Source of the DNA: Xaviernesmea rhizosphaerae | GTDB taxonomy: Bacteria > Pseudomonadota > Alphaproteobacteria > Rhizobiales > Rhizobiaceae | Length of the DNA stretch: 64,000 bases | Direction: 5' to 3' | Assembly (NCBI RefSeq): GCF_001938945.1 | Contig: NZ_MKIO01000041.1 | Span: 267,556 to 331,555 of the forward strand | Part shown: positions 43,803 to 53,487 of the stretch, one piece after another | How positions within the stretch are numbered: position 1 is the first letter of the stretch | How the letters are laid out: the number at the start of each line of letters is the position of its first letter | Notes under the pieces: generated by a model | Told to the model about the DNA's origin: nothing | Database searches by the model: none | The model's input: only the letters and a program-made list of their open reading frames with translations | Translations under genes and position numbers: made by a program

Positions 43803-44780
43803 TCAGGGCCGGAGCAGCACCTTGCCGCCCTTGCCCGGCGCAAGCGAGGCGCGCACCGCATCGCCGATCGCCTCCAGCGGAAAGACCGAATCGACCGGCA
43901 GGATGATCTGCCCGGCTACCACCAGCCGGATCAGCTCGCCCATCAGCCGCGCCCGATCTTCCGGCGCCATGGCGGCCGAGACCTTGGAGCCCCAGAAGCC
44001 CTTGATGGTCAGCTGCTTGAAGATGACGGGGCCGGAGGAGATCTGCATCGGCTCGCCGGTCATGGAGCCGAAGGAGACGAACAGGCCGTTGTCGCCGAGG
44101 AGTTCGGCAATATCGCCGGAGGCCTTCCCGCCGATGGAATCGACGCCGGCGCGCGCGCCCGCCTCGCCGGTCAGCGCCCGCACCTTGTCCTTCCAGCTCT
44201 CGCCGGCGGTGGAGACGGCATTGGCGATGCCGAGCGATTCGAGTTCGGCCACGCCTTCGTCGCGCCGCACCAGATTGACCGTGTGGATGCCGCGCGCGGC
44301 CGCCACCATGGCCAGCACCTTGCCCACCGCGCCATTGGCCGTGTTCTGGACGATCCAGTCGCCCGGCTGCACCTCGAGGAATTCCAGCAGCGACAGGGCG
44401 CTGAAGGGCATGGCGATCAGCTGCGCGCCGGCCTCGTCGGAAATGGCGTCCGGCAGCGGCACCAGCGCCCTGGCGGGGGCCACGAAATACTCCGCCCAGC
44501 TGCCGCGCAGACCCGCCGCCGCCACGCGCCGGCCGATCAGCGACGCGTCGGCCTCCGGCCCCACGGCCTCGACCACGCCCACCGCCTCGCTGCCGCCGAT
44601 GGCCGGCAGCGGCGGCTTGATGCCGTAGGAGCCGCGCACGGTCCATAGATCGTGATTGTGGATGGGCGAGAGGTGCATGCGCACCAGAACCTCGCCCGTG
44701 CCAGGCACAGGCTGCGGGCTTTCGTGCAGGCCAAGCACGTCCTGGGGATCGCCGAACCGGTCGTGAACCGCACTGCGCAT
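43803..44780 (-). CDS. Zinc-independent quinone oxidoreductase/enoyl reductase (MDR family)
   Basis: A 325-residue medium-chain dehydrogenase/reductase. The N-terminal GroES-like domain has LSPIHNHDLWTVRGSYG and GSEAVGVVEAVG. The NADPH fold has NTANGAVGKVLAMVAAARG, the AxxGxVG form used by quinone oxidoreductases and MECR-like enoyl reductases. Structural-zinc cysteines are absent. The ATG at 44780 starts the family N-terminus (MRSAVHDRFGDP). It is divergent from a LysR gene, which probably controls it. The substrate, a quinone or unsaturated carbonyl, is not determined by sequence. Confidence 0.83.
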   Translation of the reverse strand: MRSAVHDRFGDPQDVLGLHESPQPVPGTGEVLVRMHLSPIHNHDLWTVRGSYGIKPPLPAIGGSEAVGVVEAVGPEADASLIGRRVAAAGLRGSWAEYFVAPARALVPLPDAISDEAGAQLIAMPFSALSLLEFLEVQPGDWIVQNTANGAVGKVLAMVAAARGIHTVNLVRRDEGVAELESLGIANAVSTAGESWKDKVRALTGEAGARAGVDSIGGKASGDIAELLGDNGLFVSFGSMTGEPMQISSGPVIFKQLTIKGFWGSKVSAAMAPEDRARLMGELIRLVVAGQIILPVDSVFPLEAIGDAVRASLAPGKGGKVLLRP

Positions 44781-45002
44781 CGTCTTGATCTCCTGTTTCT
44801 CGTCTTTTGGTCTGTCGTCTTCCGGTCCGGGCCGGATCGTTCCGGCCGGACATTCGCCGTCGATATAGGTCGCCCCGGGGCAATGGGCCAGCCGGGCGCA
44901 AAGGGGCTCGCAGGCTGTCCGGCGGGCTGCCTCTCCCCCAGCCGGTCGGGATCGGCTATGCATCGACGGGAAAAGGCGGCTGATGAGGGAGAGACGGGCG
45001 CG

Positions 45003-45920
45003 ATGCAGGTCCGGGCGCTGATCTATTTCGACGAGGTGGTGCGCACCCGCTCGCTGCGCGCGGCCGCCGAGCGGCTGAACGTGGCGCCCACCGCGCTCGC
45101 CCGCCAGATCGACCATCTCGAACATTATTTCGGCACGCCGCTTTTGGAGCGCTCGGCGCGCGGCATCAGGCTGACGGCGGCGGGCGAGCTGCTGGCCGAG
45201 CGCGCCGGGCGCACGCTGCGCGAACTCGACAATGTCCGTCAGCTGATCGACGATCTGGCAGGGTTGAAGCGCGGGCGGGTGGCGATCCAGGCGAGCGGGG
45301 CGGTGGTCGCAAGCCTGCTTGCTCCGGCGCTCGCCGATTTCAGCACCCGCTTTCCCGGCATCCGCTTCGACATCGCGGTCACCAGCGCGCGCCAGTCGGT
45401 CGAGGCGCTGGTCTCGGCCGAGGCCGACATCGCCGTCACCCTCTTTTCCGAGCCGCATCCCGGCACCAAGGTGCGGCTGAAGGCGGAAATCCTCTATGAC
45501 ATGATCGCGTCCACGGACCATCCGCTGGCGGCACAGAGCGCGGTGAGCGTGGCCGATCTCGCCCGTCATCCGCTCGCCCTGCCCGACCGCGCCTTCGGCG
45601 CCCGCCAAGCCTTCGACGCGCTGTTTGCCGCGGAAGGGCTGTCTCTCGATCCGATCTTCGTCACCGCCTCTCTGGAAATGCTGAAGGAGCTGACCTTAAG
45701 CGGCGTGGCGGTGACGCTGCTGCCGGCCTTCACCGTGCAGCGCGAATGCCGGCTCGGCCAGCTCGTCGCCCGGCCCGTCGTGGGGGGAAAAGCGCTGCGC
45801 ACGCCGCTGAACCTGGCGGTGGCGAGCGAGCGGCAGTTGCCCTTTGCCGCCACCAAACTGCTCGACCATATCGACCGCTTCTTGCGCGACAGCTTCGCCC
45901 GCCCGGTGAAAGCCACATGA
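45003..45920 (+). CDS. LysR family transcriptional regulator
   Basis: A 305-residue LysR regulator. The winged HTH covers residues about 1-60 (SLRAAAERLNVAPTALARQI, then LEHYFGTPLLERSARGIRLT) and the co-inducer domain follows. The ATG at 45003 gives the normal N-terminus. It faces the quinone oxidoreductase across 222 bases and lies 150 bases ahead of the parallel peptide/opine transporter genes, so it could govern either. Confidence 0.85.
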   Translation: MQVRALIYFDEVVRTRSLRAAAERLNVAPTALARQIDHLEHYFGTPLLERSARGIRLTAAGELLAERAGRTLRELDNVRQLIDDLAGLKRGRVAIQASGAVVASLLAPALADFSTRFPGIRFDIAVTSARQSVEALVSAEADIAVTLFSEPHPGTKVRLKAEILYDMIASTDHPLAAQSAVSVADLARHPLALPDRAFGARQAFDALFAAEGLSLDPIFVTASLEMLKELTLSGVAVTLLPAFTVQRECRLGQLVARPVVGGKALRTPLNLAVASERQLPFAATKLLDHIDRFLRDSFARPVKAT

Positions 45921-46070
45921 GTGCATCGTTTTCAGCTGCACGGGGCACACAAAAACATCAATTGTGTGCGCGCCAAAATCATGAAACTCTCCGGCCATTC
46001 AAGCGCCGGCGTCAGATCGGCCAGCCTCGACCAGAGTATCCGACCGGGGCATCCAGCAAAGGGGAATAGG

Positions 46071-47597
46071 ATGATCAACCATTTCGCGCCGGCGCGCCGG
46101 CGTCTGCTGTGCGCCGTCTTCGGCCTGTCGGCCGCGCTTTTCCTGCCGCTCGGCATGCTGCCGGCTGAGGCCGCGCCCAAGACCAGCCTCGTTCTGGGCA
46201 TGAACCCGGAGCCGCAGGGCCTCGACCCGACCATCGCCGCGCCTGTGGCCATCGGTCAGGTCACCTGGCAGAACGTGTTCGAGGGCCTCGTCGCCATCGA
46301 CCGCACGGGCAAGGTGGTGCCGCAGCTCGCCAAGAGCTGGGACATCTCGGCCGACGGCCTCACCTACACCTTCCACCTGCAGGAAGGCGTCACCTTCCAT
46401 GATGGCGAGCCCTTCGACAGCGCCGCGGCGAAATTCTCGCTGGATCGCGCGCGCGGCAAAGATTCGGTCAATCCGCAGAAGCGCTTCTTCGCCGCCATCG
46501 ACACCATCGAGACGCCCGACGCCAGCACGCTGGTCCTGAAGCTGAAAACGCGCAACAGCAGCCTGCTTTCCTGGCTCGGCTGGCCGGCCTCCGTCATGCT
46601 CGGGCCAAAGAGCGCGGCCGATGCCAAGACAAAGCCGATCGGCACCGGTCCGTTCAAATTCGTCAGCTGGGCCAAGGGCGACCGCGTCGAGCTGGCCGCC
46701 AATCCGGGCTACTGGAACAAGGCGGTGAAGCTCGGGCTGGACAAGGTCACCTTCCGCTTCATCGGCGATCCGCAGGCCCAGGCCGCCGCGCTGAAATCGG
46801 GCGATGTCGACGCCTTCCCGGAATTTGCCGCGCCGGAACTGATGGAGAGCTTCAAGGGCGACGAAAAGCTCGCCACCGTCATCGGCAACACCGAGCTCAA
46901 AGTCGTGGCCGGCATGAACAATGCCCGCAAGCCCTTCAACGACAAGCGCGTGCGCCAGGCGCTGATGATGGCGGTGGACCGCGCCACCGTGATCGAGGGC
47001 GCATGGTCCGGCCTCGGCCAGGCGATCGGCAGCCATTACACGCCGAACGACCGCGGCTATATCGACACAACGGGCGTCCACCCCTACGATCCGGCAAAGG
47101 CCAAGGCGCTGTTGACGGAAGCCGGCTATCCCGACGGCTTCTCCTTCACCATCAAGACGCCGCAGATGGCCTACGCCCCGCGCTCGGCGGAGATCCTGCA
47201 GGCCATGTTCGCCGAGATCGGCGTGACCATGACCATCGAGCCCACGGAATTTCCGGCAAAATGGGTGCAGGACGTGTTCAAGGGCACGGATTACGACATG
47301 ACCATCGTCGCCCATGCCGAGCCTATGGACCTCGATATCTACGCCCGCGACCCCTATTACTTCAACTACAAGAACCCGGCCTTCAACGACGTTCTCGCGA
47401 AGATCGAGCAGACCACCGACACGGCCGAGCAGGACAAGCTCTATGGCGAGGCGCAGACGATCCTCGCGGATGACGTGCCGGCGCTCTACCTCTTCGTGCT
47501 GCCGAAGCTCGGCGTCTGGAACGCCAAGCTCAAGGGCCTGTGGGAAAACGAGCCGATCCCCTCCAACGTGCTGACCGACGTGCACTGGGAGGAGTGA
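46071..47597 (+). CDS. ABC transporter substrate-binding protein (family 5)
   Basis: A 508-residue peptide/opine-type binding protein. The signal peptide spans residues 1-34 (LLCAVFGLSAALFLPLG, ending PAEA). Family pattern: LTYTFHLQEGVTFHDGEPF, GTGPFKFVSWAKGDRVELAA and DKRVRQALMMAVDRATVIEG. CAAAGGGGAATAGG lies upstream of the ATG. It is the first gene of a transporter whose permeases and ATPases begin 450 bases later, after two repeat elements, and whose last linked gene encodes an amidase; the ligand may be an amide or short peptide. Confidence 0.87.
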   Translation: MINHFAPARRRLLCAVFGLSAALFLPLGMLPAEAAPKTSLVLGMNPEPQGLDPTIAAPVAIGQVTWQNVFEGLVAIDRTGKVVPQLAKSWDISADGLTYTFHLQEGVTFHDGEPFDSAAAKFSLDRARGKDSVNPQKRFFAAIDTIETPDASTLVLKLKTRNSSLLSWLGWPASVMLGPKSAADAKTKPIGTGPFKFVSWAKGDRVELAANPGYWNKAVKLGLDKVTFRFIGDPQAQAAALKSGDVDAFPEFAAPELMESFKGDEKLATVIGNTELKVVAGMNNARKPFNDKRVRQALMMAVDRATVIEGAWSGLGQAIGSHYTPNDRGYIDTTGVHPYDPAKAKALLTEAGYPDGFSFTIKTPQMAYAPRSAEILQAMFAEIGVTMTIEPTEFPAKWVQDVFKGTDYDMTIVAHAEPMDLDIYARDPYYFNYKNPAFNDVLAKIEQTTDTAEQDKLYGEAQTILADDVPALYLFVLPKLGVWNAKLKGLWENEPIPSNVLTDVHWEE

Positions 47598-47679
47598 GCG
47601 GGCTTTACCGGCACGTCTGACCTCGGTGCATGCCAATATCGCTGAGGGCAGATGGGCAGACCGCTTGACCTGCCCCTGT

Positions 47680-47846
47680 CTCCCCCCTCACCCTGCCCTC
47701 TCCCCGATGGGGAGAGGAGGCCAGTGGCTCATCGTCTCGCCGAACTTGCCGCACCGCTTGCGTTTCTGCTTCGAATGTAAGTGAGCGCTCGCCCCGAGTC
47801 TCTTCTCCCCTCGGGGAGAAGATGCCGGCAGGCAGATGAGGGGGCT
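47680..47846. repeat. Family D paired C/G hairpins
   Basis: Two compact hairpins, CCTCTCCCC-GAT-GGGGAGAGG (47697-47717) and CTTCTCCCCTCGGGGAGAAG (47802-47821). They are bracketed by outer arms CCCCTCA and TGAGGGG. This is a common style of dispersed palindrome in Rhizobiales. It lies in the gap between the binding-protein gene and the permease genes. Confidence 0.75.
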
Positions 47847-47929
47847 GCACGTCGGGAGACGTTACAGAAAGCCATCCCGCACAGATCCGACAACCGATTT
47901 CGTCCAGCCATCGCCTGTGGCTGCCTCTC

Positions 47930-48030
47930 GAGCATCGGACTGAAAATAGCACTCAGTACGATGCTCTAGATTTTTGTTTTTGCATCGGATTTTTCCGAAA
48001 ACCGGTTCCCACTTTTCGGTCCGATGCTCT
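47930..48030 (-). repeat. Family A palindromic repeat (inverted copy before the permeases)
   Basis: A full-length 101-base copy, nearly identical to 8280-8381, from GAGCATCGGACTGAAAATAG to TTTTCGGTCCGATGCTCT. It ends 17 bases before the permease start. An oppositely oriented copy lies at 51922-52023, after the last ATPase gene. Confidence 0.9.
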
Positions 48031-48046
48031 CGCCCAAGGATGACCC

Positions 48047-48997
48047 ATGACCGCCCTTCTCCTGCGCCGGTCGGCAAGCCTGTTTCTGACCCTGCTCGCC
48101 GTCTCCGGCCTGATCTTCCTGGTGATGCAGGTGCTCCCCGGCGATCCCGCCGCCATCATGCTCGGCACCTCGGCGAGCCCGGAAACGCTGGCGGCGCTGC
48201 GCCATGAGCTCGGCCTCGACCAGCCGATGCTGGTGCGCTACCTCGCCTGGATCGGCGGGCTGGCCACCGGCGATCTCGGCACCTCCACCACCTATGGCGT
48301 TCCCGTCTCGGGGCTGATCGGCGAGCGGCTGGCTGTCACCCTGCCTTTGGCGCTGATGGCCATCGGTCTCTCCATCGCCATTGCTTTGCCGCTCGGCGTG
48401 CTTTCGGCTGCGCGGCGCAACGGGCCGGCGGACTATATTGCCGGCTTCATTTCGCAGCTCTTCATCGCCGTGCCCGGCTTCTGGGTCGGGCTGCTTCTGG
48501 CGCTGGTCTTCGCGGTCAAGCTCGGGGTCATGCCCTCCGGCGGCTTTCCCGGCTGGCAGACGGGCTTCTGGCCGGCCCTGCAGGCGCTCGTCCTGCCGGC
48601 CATCGCGCTCGCGCTGCCGCAGGCGGGCGTGCTCACCCGCGTCACCCGCTCCTCGGTCGCCGAGGTGCTGGGCGAGGATTTCGTGCGCACCGCGCGGGCC
48701 AAAGGCCTGCCGAAGCGGGCCGCACTCTGGCGTCATGCCGTGCGCAATGCGCTGGTGCCGGTCGTCACCATTCTCGGCCTGCAATTCACCTTCCTCATCG
48801 CCGGCGCGGTGCTGGTGGAAAACGTCTTCAACCTGCCGGGCCTCGGGCGGCTTGCCTATCAGGCGCTGACCCAGCGCGATCTGGTGGTCATGCAGGATGT
48901 GGTGATGTTCTTCGCCGGCCTGGTCATCCTCATGAATTTCCTGGTGGACATGTCCTATCTCCTGCTCGATCCGCGTCTGCGGGAGGCCGGCCGGTGA
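48047..48997 (+). CDS. Peptide-type ABC transporter permease, DppB type
   Basis: A 316-residue permease with about six spans. It opens with LFLTLLAVSGLIFLVMQVLP, followed by the DppB-type GDPAAIMLGTSASPETLAAL and LRHELGLDQPMLVRYLAWIG. The EAA loop is DFVRTARAKGLPKRAALWRH. AAGGA seven bases before the ATG serves as ribosome site, just outside the family A repeat. The stop overlaps the next gene's GTG. Confidence 0.88.
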   Translation: MTALLLRRSASLFLTLLAVSGLIFLVMQVLPGDPAAIMLGTSASPETLAALRHELGLDQPMLVRYLAWIGGLATGDLGTSTTYGVPVSGLIGERLAVTLPLALMAIGLSIAIALPLGVLSAARRNGPADYIAGFISQLFIAVPGFWVGLLLALVFAVKLGVMPSGGFPGWQTGFWPALQALVLPAIALALPQAGVLTRVTRSSVAEVLGEDFVRTARAKGLPKRAALWRHAVRNALVPVVTILGLQFTFLIAGAVLVENVFNLPGLGRLAYQALTQRDLVVMQDVVMFFAGLVILMNFLVDMSYLLLDPRLREAGR

Positions 48998-49872
48998 CCG
49001 CGCCCGCCTCCTCGACACCCCTGCCCACGGCCCGCCGCAAGAGCCCCGGCCTTCGCCTCGCCACCCGGCCGAACCTCGTGATCGGCGGCGCGCTGGTCGC
49101 CTTCCTCCTCGGCATCGCGCTGGTCTCTCTGGTCTGGACCCCGCTGCCGCCGACGAAGATGCAGATCGCGCTGAAGCTGAAGGCGCCGCTGGAAAAAGGC
49201 CTGTTCGGCACCGATCATCTCGGCCGAGATGTCGCCTCCATGCTGATGGCGGGCGCCTGGAATTCGCTGTCGATCGCGGTGAGCGCCGTGGCACTCGGTG
49301 CCGCTGTCGGCACGGCGCTCGGCGTCACGGTCGCGGCCAAGCGCGGCCTGTTCGAGGCCGTGGCCATGCGCGCCAATGACGTGATCTTCGCCTTCCCGCC
49401 GATCCTCTCGGCCATGATGCTCGGCGCGCTGATGGGCACGGGACGGGGGACGGCGATCATCGCCATCGCCACCTTCATGGTGCCGGTCTTCGCCCGGGTC
49501 ACTGCCGGCGCGGCGTCCCAAGTCTGGGCGCGTGATTTCATCCTGGCCGCGCGCAGCGCCGGCAAGGGCGTAACTCGCATCACCATCGAGCATGTTCTGC
49601 CCAACATCGCCAACCAGATCATCGTGCAGGTGGCGATCCAGCTCGGCCTCGCCATCCTCACCGAAGCGGGCCTGAGCTTCCTCGGGCTGGGCATGGCGCC
49701 GCCCGCGCCCACCTGGGGGCGGATGCTGGCTGACAGCCAGACCTATCTCGGCACCGCCCCCTGGCTGGCGCTGATGCCCGGGCTTGCCATCGCGCTCACC
49801 GTCTTCGGGTTCAACATGCTGGGCGACGGTCTGCGCGACCTGCTCGACCCGCGCGAGAAAGGCCGCACATGA
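48994..49872 (+). CDS. Peptide-type ABC transporter permease, DppC type
   Basis: A 292-residue permease. The first span (IGGALVAFLLGIALVSLVW) precedes the periplasmic LFGTDHLGRDVASMLMAGAW motif and the EAA loop DFILAARSAGKGVTRITIEH. The start is GTG at 48994, overlapping the DppB-type stop as GTGA. The stop overlaps the next ATPase start. Confidence 0.87.
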   Translation: MTAPASSTPLPTARRKSPGLRLATRPNLVIGGALVAFLLGIALVSLVWTPLPPTKMQIALKLKAPLEKGLFGTDHLGRDVASMLMAGAWNSLSIAVSAVALGAAVGTALGVTVAAKRGLFEAVAMRANDVIFAFPPILSAMMLGALMGTGRGTAIIAIATFMVPVFARVTAGAASQVWARDFILAARSAGKGVTRITIEHVLPNIANQIIVQVAIQLGLAILTEAGLSFLGLGMAPPAPTWGRMLADSQTYLGTAPWLALMPGLAIALTVFGFNMLGDGLRDLLDPREKGRT

Positions 49873-50852
49873 GCGCCGCCCCGCTTCTTTCGGTCGAGAA
49901 TCTCGACATCGCCATGCGCCTGCCCGATGGCGGCCGGCTGCCGATCGTGAAGGATTTCTCACTGACGCTTCAGGCCGGCGACACGCTCGGCATCGTCGGC
50001 GAGAGCGGCTCCGGCAAGTCGCTGCTGTCGCTGGCCGTGATGGGCCTGCTGCCGCCCGCCGCCATCGCCTCCGGCCGCATCCTGCTGGAGGGGCGCGACC
50101 TGATGGCGCTCGATGATGACGGCATGAGCCGGGTGCGCGGCCGGCGGATCGGCATGATCTTCCAGGAGCCGATGACGGCGCTGAACCCGGCCATGACCGT
50201 GGGCGACCAGATCGCCGAGGGGCTGGTGCGCCACGAGAAGCTCTCCTGGAAGGCCGCGCGGGAGGCGGCCGTCGATCTCCTCGACCGGGTGCGCATTCCC
50301 GATCCGCGCGCCCGCGCCAAGGCCTATCCGCACCAGATGTCCGGCGGCCAGCGCCAGCGCGTCGGCATCGCCATCGCGGTGGCCATGCGCCCGGCGCTGA
50401 TGATCGCCGACGAGCCGACCACCGCGCTCGACGTGACGGTGCAGGCGGAGGTGCTCGAGATTCTCGACGATCTCTGCGCGCGCGAGGGCATGGCGCTGAT
50501 GCTGATCAGCCATGATCTCGGCGTGATCGCCCGCATGTGCGCCCGCACGCTGGTGCTCTATGCCGGCCGGCGGATGGAGGAAGGCGACACGCGCGGCGTG
50601 CTGACCGAGCCCCTGAACCCCTATACACGCGGCCTCCTGCGCGCCGTGCCGCGCCGGCGGGTAGATGGCGCGCCGCTCGATACCATTCCCGGCACGGTGC
50701 CCGGCTTTGCCCGCCTGCCGGAAGGCTGCGTGTTTTCCGACCGTTGCGGCGATGTCGTGGCCGCCTGCCGCGCAGGCGAACCGGCCTGGACCCAGCCGCG
50801 GCCGAACCGAGGCGTGCGCTGCATCCGGGCACAGCAGGAGATGCCGGCATGA
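49869..50852 (+). CDS. Peptide-type ABC transporter ATPase, DppD type
   Basis: A 327-residue ATPase. Walker A is GESGSGKSLLSLAVMG, the signature MSGGQRQRVGIAIAVAMRP, and Walker B LMIADEPTTALDVTVQ. The C-terminal oligopeptide extension is complete: LNPYTRGLLRAVPRR, then the Cys-containing CVFSDRCGDVVAACRAGEP. That Cys arrangement is typical of full-length DppD/OppD proteins. It overlaps its neighbours on both sides. Confidence 0.88.
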   Translation: MSAAPLLSVENLDIAMRLPDGGRLPIVKDFSLTLQAGDTLGIVGESGSGKSLLSLAVMGLLPPAAIASGRILLEGRDLMALDDDGMSRVRGRRIGMIFQEPMTALNPAMTVGDQIAEGLVRHEKLSWKAAREAAVDLLDRVRIPDPRARAKAYPHQMSGGQRQRVGIAIAVAMRPALMIADEPTTALDVTVQAEVLEILDDLCAREGMALMLISHDLGVIARMCARTLVLYAGRRMEEGDTRGVLTEPLNPYTRGLLRAVPRRRVDGAPLDTIPGTVPGFARLPEGCVFSDRCGDVVAACRAGEPAWTQPRPNRGVRCIRAQQEMPA

Positions 50853-51850
50853 AGACCCCTCTGATCGACATCCGCCGCCTGACCCGCGACTATGCTGGCG
50901 GCGGCCTCTTCGCTAGGCCCAGCCTGACCCGCGCGCTCGACGATCTCACCATGACGGTGGAGGCCGGCACGATCCACGGCATTGTCGGCGAGTCCGGCTG
51001 CGGCAAGTCCACGCTGGCACGCATTCTCATGGCGCTCGACCGGCCCACGTCAGGCGACGTGATCCTCGACGGCGCCTCGCTCTTCGACCTCTCGCCGAAA
51101 GAGCTGATGCGCAAGCGGCGCGATTTCCAGATGGTGTTCCAGGACCCGTTCGGCTCGCTCGATCCGCGCCAGCGCGTCGCCCGCATCGTGGCCGAGCCGC
51201 TGCATGTGCTGGACGAGAAGCCGTCGCGGGCTGCAAGGCGCGAGCGTGTGATGGCGATGCTGGAGGCCGTCGGCCTCAACGCCGCGCAGGCCGAGCGCTA
51301 TCCGCATGAATTTTCCGGCGGCCAGCGCCAGCGCATCGCCATTGCCCGGGCGCTGATCACCGAGCCCAAGCTGGTCGTGGCCGACGAGGCCGTCTCCGCG
51401 CTCGATCTCTCGGTGCAGGCGCAGGTGCTGAACCTCATCACCCGGCTGAAGCGCGAACGCGGCGTGACCTTCCTGTTCATCACCCACAATCTGGCGGTGG
51501 TCGATGCGGTCGCCGATCAGGTCGGCGTCATGTATCGCGGCCGCCTAGTGGAAAGCGGGCCGGCGCGCGCCGTGTTCGAACGGCCGCTGCATCCCTATAC
51601 CCGCGTTCTGGCCGATGCCGAGCCCTCGGTGACCAAGTTCGGCCGCCCGCCGGCCCGCCCCGCGCCCCCGGCTGCGGCACTTGCTGCGCCCTTGACGCAT
51701 GGCCCGCCCGGCCAGGGCTGCGCCTTCCTGCCGCGCTGTCCGCTGGCCGGACCGCGCTGCGCGGCGGAAGCGCCTGTTTTGCGTCAGGTGCTACCGGGCC
51801 GGCAGACGGCCTGTCACCATGCCGAGCAGATGCTCTGCGCCCCGGCGTGA
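50849..51850 (+). CDS. Peptide-type ABC transporter ATPase, DppF type
   Basis: A 333-residue ATPase with Walker A GESGCGKSTLARILMA, MVFQDPFGSLDPRQRVARIV, signature FSGGQRQRIAIARALITEP and Walker B LVVADEAVSALDLSVQ, where the usual Pro after Glu is Ala. The C-terminal extension has the four-Cys type GCAFLPRCPLAGPRCAAE. The ATG at 50849 overlaps the previous stop. The amidase gene follows after a family A repeat. Confidence 0.88.
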   Translation: MKTPLIDIRRLTRDYAGGGLFARPSLTRALDDLTMTVEAGTIHGIVGESGCGKSTLARILMALDRPTSGDVILDGASLFDLSPKELMRKRRDFQMVFQDPFGSLDPRQRVARIVAEPLHVLDEKPSRAARRERVMAMLEAVGLNAAQAERYPHEFSGGQRQRIAIARALITEPKLVVADEAVSALDLSVQAQVLNLITRLKRERGVTFLFITHNLAVVDAVADQVGVMYRGRLVESGPARAVFERPLHPYTRVLADAEPSVTKFGRPPARPAPPAAALAAPLTHGPPGQGCAFLPRCPLAGPRCAAEAPVLRQVLPGRQTACHHAEQMLCAPA

Positions 51851-51921
51851 GCGGGCGCTCGACCGGCCGATCGAACAGATGACCTGACGGGACGGCAGGC
51901 GGCCGACAGGCCCCTGCCTCT

Positions 51922-52023
51922 AGAGCATCGGACCGAAAAGTGGGAACCGGTTTTCGGATAAATCCGATGCAAAAACAAAAAATTAGAGCATCGGACTGCG
52001 AGCGATTTTCAGTCTGATGCTCT
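51922..52023 (+). repeat. Family A palindromic repeat (copy after the transporter)
   Basis: A full-length 102-base copy in the same orientation as 7715-7816. It best shows the two-hairpin design: GCATCGGA pairs with TCCGATGC, then AGAGCATCGGACTG pairs with CAGTCTGATGCTCT. It ends 29 bases before the amidase start. Confidence 0.9.
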
Positions 52024-52052
52024 CGACCCGTCGTACCGAACGGATTTTGCCC

Positions 52053-53456
52053 ATGACCTCTCTTCTAGACCTTTCGATCCGCGATCTCACCGCCGCCTTT
52101 GCCGACAAAAGCCTGTCGCCAGTGACCTATTGGGATCAGGTGGAAGCGCGCGTGGCCGCCTTCGAGCCTGCCGTCGCCGCGCTTTATGCCTATGATCCCG
52201 AAGGCGCGCGCGCCATGGCCCGGGCATCTGAGGCGCGCTACGCCAAAGGCGCGCCGCTCGGGCCTCTCGATGGCGTTCCGGTGACGCTGAAGGAGCTGAT
52301 CGCCACCAAGGGCACGCCGGTGCCGCTCGGCACGGCGGCGGTGGAACTCGTTCCCGCCGCGGCCGACGCGCCCATTGCCGCGCGCATGCGCGAGGATGGC
52401 GCAGTGATCTTCGCCAAGACCACCTGCCCGGATTACGGCATGCTGTCCTCCGGCCTGTCGAGCTTCCACCCCTTGAGCCGCAATCCCTGGGACGTGACGC
52501 AGAACCCCGGCGGCTCCAGCGCCGGCGCAGCCGCAGCAGGTGCTGCCGGCTATGGCCCCTTGCATATCGGCACCGATATCGGCGGCTCCGTGCGCCTGCC
52601 GGCCGGCTGGACCGGCCTGTTCGGTTTCAAGCCGAGCCATGGCCGCATTCCGGTCGATCCCTATTATGTCGGCCGCTGCGCCGGGCCGATGACGCGCCGG
52701 GTAGAAGACGCCGCCTTTGCCATGGCCACCCTGTCGCGGCCTGACTGGCGCGACGGCACCAGCCTGCCGCCGAACGATCTCGACTGGCTCGATTTCGATC
52801 TCGACGTGAAGGGCCTGCGCATCGGCGTGATGCTGGATGCCGGCTGCGGGCTGGAAGCAGAGCCGGAGATCCGCGCGGCAGTGCTCGCCGCTGCCCGCCG
52901 GTTCGAGGATGCCGGCGCCATCGTCACCGAGGTAGGCCCGGTCCTGAGCCGCGCCATGCTGGACGGGCTCGATCTTTTCTGGCGGGCGAAGTTCTGGGGC
53001 GATATCGAGAAGCTGCCGGCCGTGCGCCGCGAAAAGATCCTGCCCTATATCTATCATTGGGCGCAGAAGGGCGCGGATGTCACCGGGGTGCAGGCGGCGC
53101 AGGGCTTCGGCCAGACCATCGAGATGCGCAAGACCTGCGGCGCCCTGTTCCAGACCGTGGATGTCGTGCTGTCTCCCACCAATCCCATCGTCTCCTACCC
53201 GGCCGACTGGGCCTCGCCGACCAACGATCCCGAACGCCCCTTCGAGCACATCGCCTTCACCGTGCCGTGGAACATGTCGGAGCAGCCGGCCGCCTCGATC
53301 AATTGCGGCTTTTCATCCCAGGGCCTGCCGATCGGTCTGCAGATCGTCGGGCCGCGTTTCGACGATCTCCTGGTGCTGCGCCTGTCGAAACTGTTCGAGG
53401 ACTGGACGGGCGGGATCACCCGGTGGCCGCAGCCGAAGGCCAAGACGACGGCTTGA
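52053..53456 (+). CDS. Amidase signature family hydrolase
   Basis: A 467-residue amidase. The Ser-cisSer-Lys triad is visible: K80 in PVTLKELIATKG, cis-serine S155 in NPGGSSAGAAAAG, and nucleophile S179 in GTDIGGSVRLPAG. FGFKPSHGRIP and the GPMTRRVEDAAFAM segment follow as in the family. It has no signal peptide. Placed directly behind the second peptide-type transporter, it probably hydrolyses an amide bond in the imported compound. The ATG at 52053 is preferred to one at 52017 that would lie in the repeat. Confidence 0.88.
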   Translation: MTSLLDLSIRDLTAAFADKSLSPVTYWDQVEARVAAFEPAVAALYAYDPEGARAMARASEARYAKGAPLGPLDGVPVTLKELIATKGTPVPLGTAAVELVPAAADAPIAARMREDGAVIFAKTTCPDYGMLSSGLSSFHPLSRNPWDVTQNPGGSSAGAAAAGAAGYGPLHIGTDIGGSVRLPAGWTGLFGFKPSHGRIPVDPYYVGRCAGPMTRRVEDAAFAMATLSRPDWRDGTSLPPNDLDWLDFDLDVKGLRIGVMLDAGCGLEAEPEIRAAVLAAARRFEDAGAIVTEVGPVLSRAMLDGLDLFWRAKFWGDIEKLPAVRREKILPYIYHWAQKGADVTGVQAAQGFGQTIEMRKTCGALFQTVDVVLSPTNPIVSYPADWASPTNDPERPFEHIAFTVPWNMSEQPAASINCGFSSQGLPIGLQIVGPRFDDLLVLRLSKLFEDWTGGITRWPQPKAKTTA

Positions 53457-53487
53457 CGCTGCCGGCCGGCGCACCAGTTCCTCTCTC

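Noticed and set aside
7715..52023. Family A repeats as a CRISPR array
   Set aside because: Copies are kilobases apart, internally palindromic, about 100 bp long and variably oriented, with no unique spacers or cas genes.
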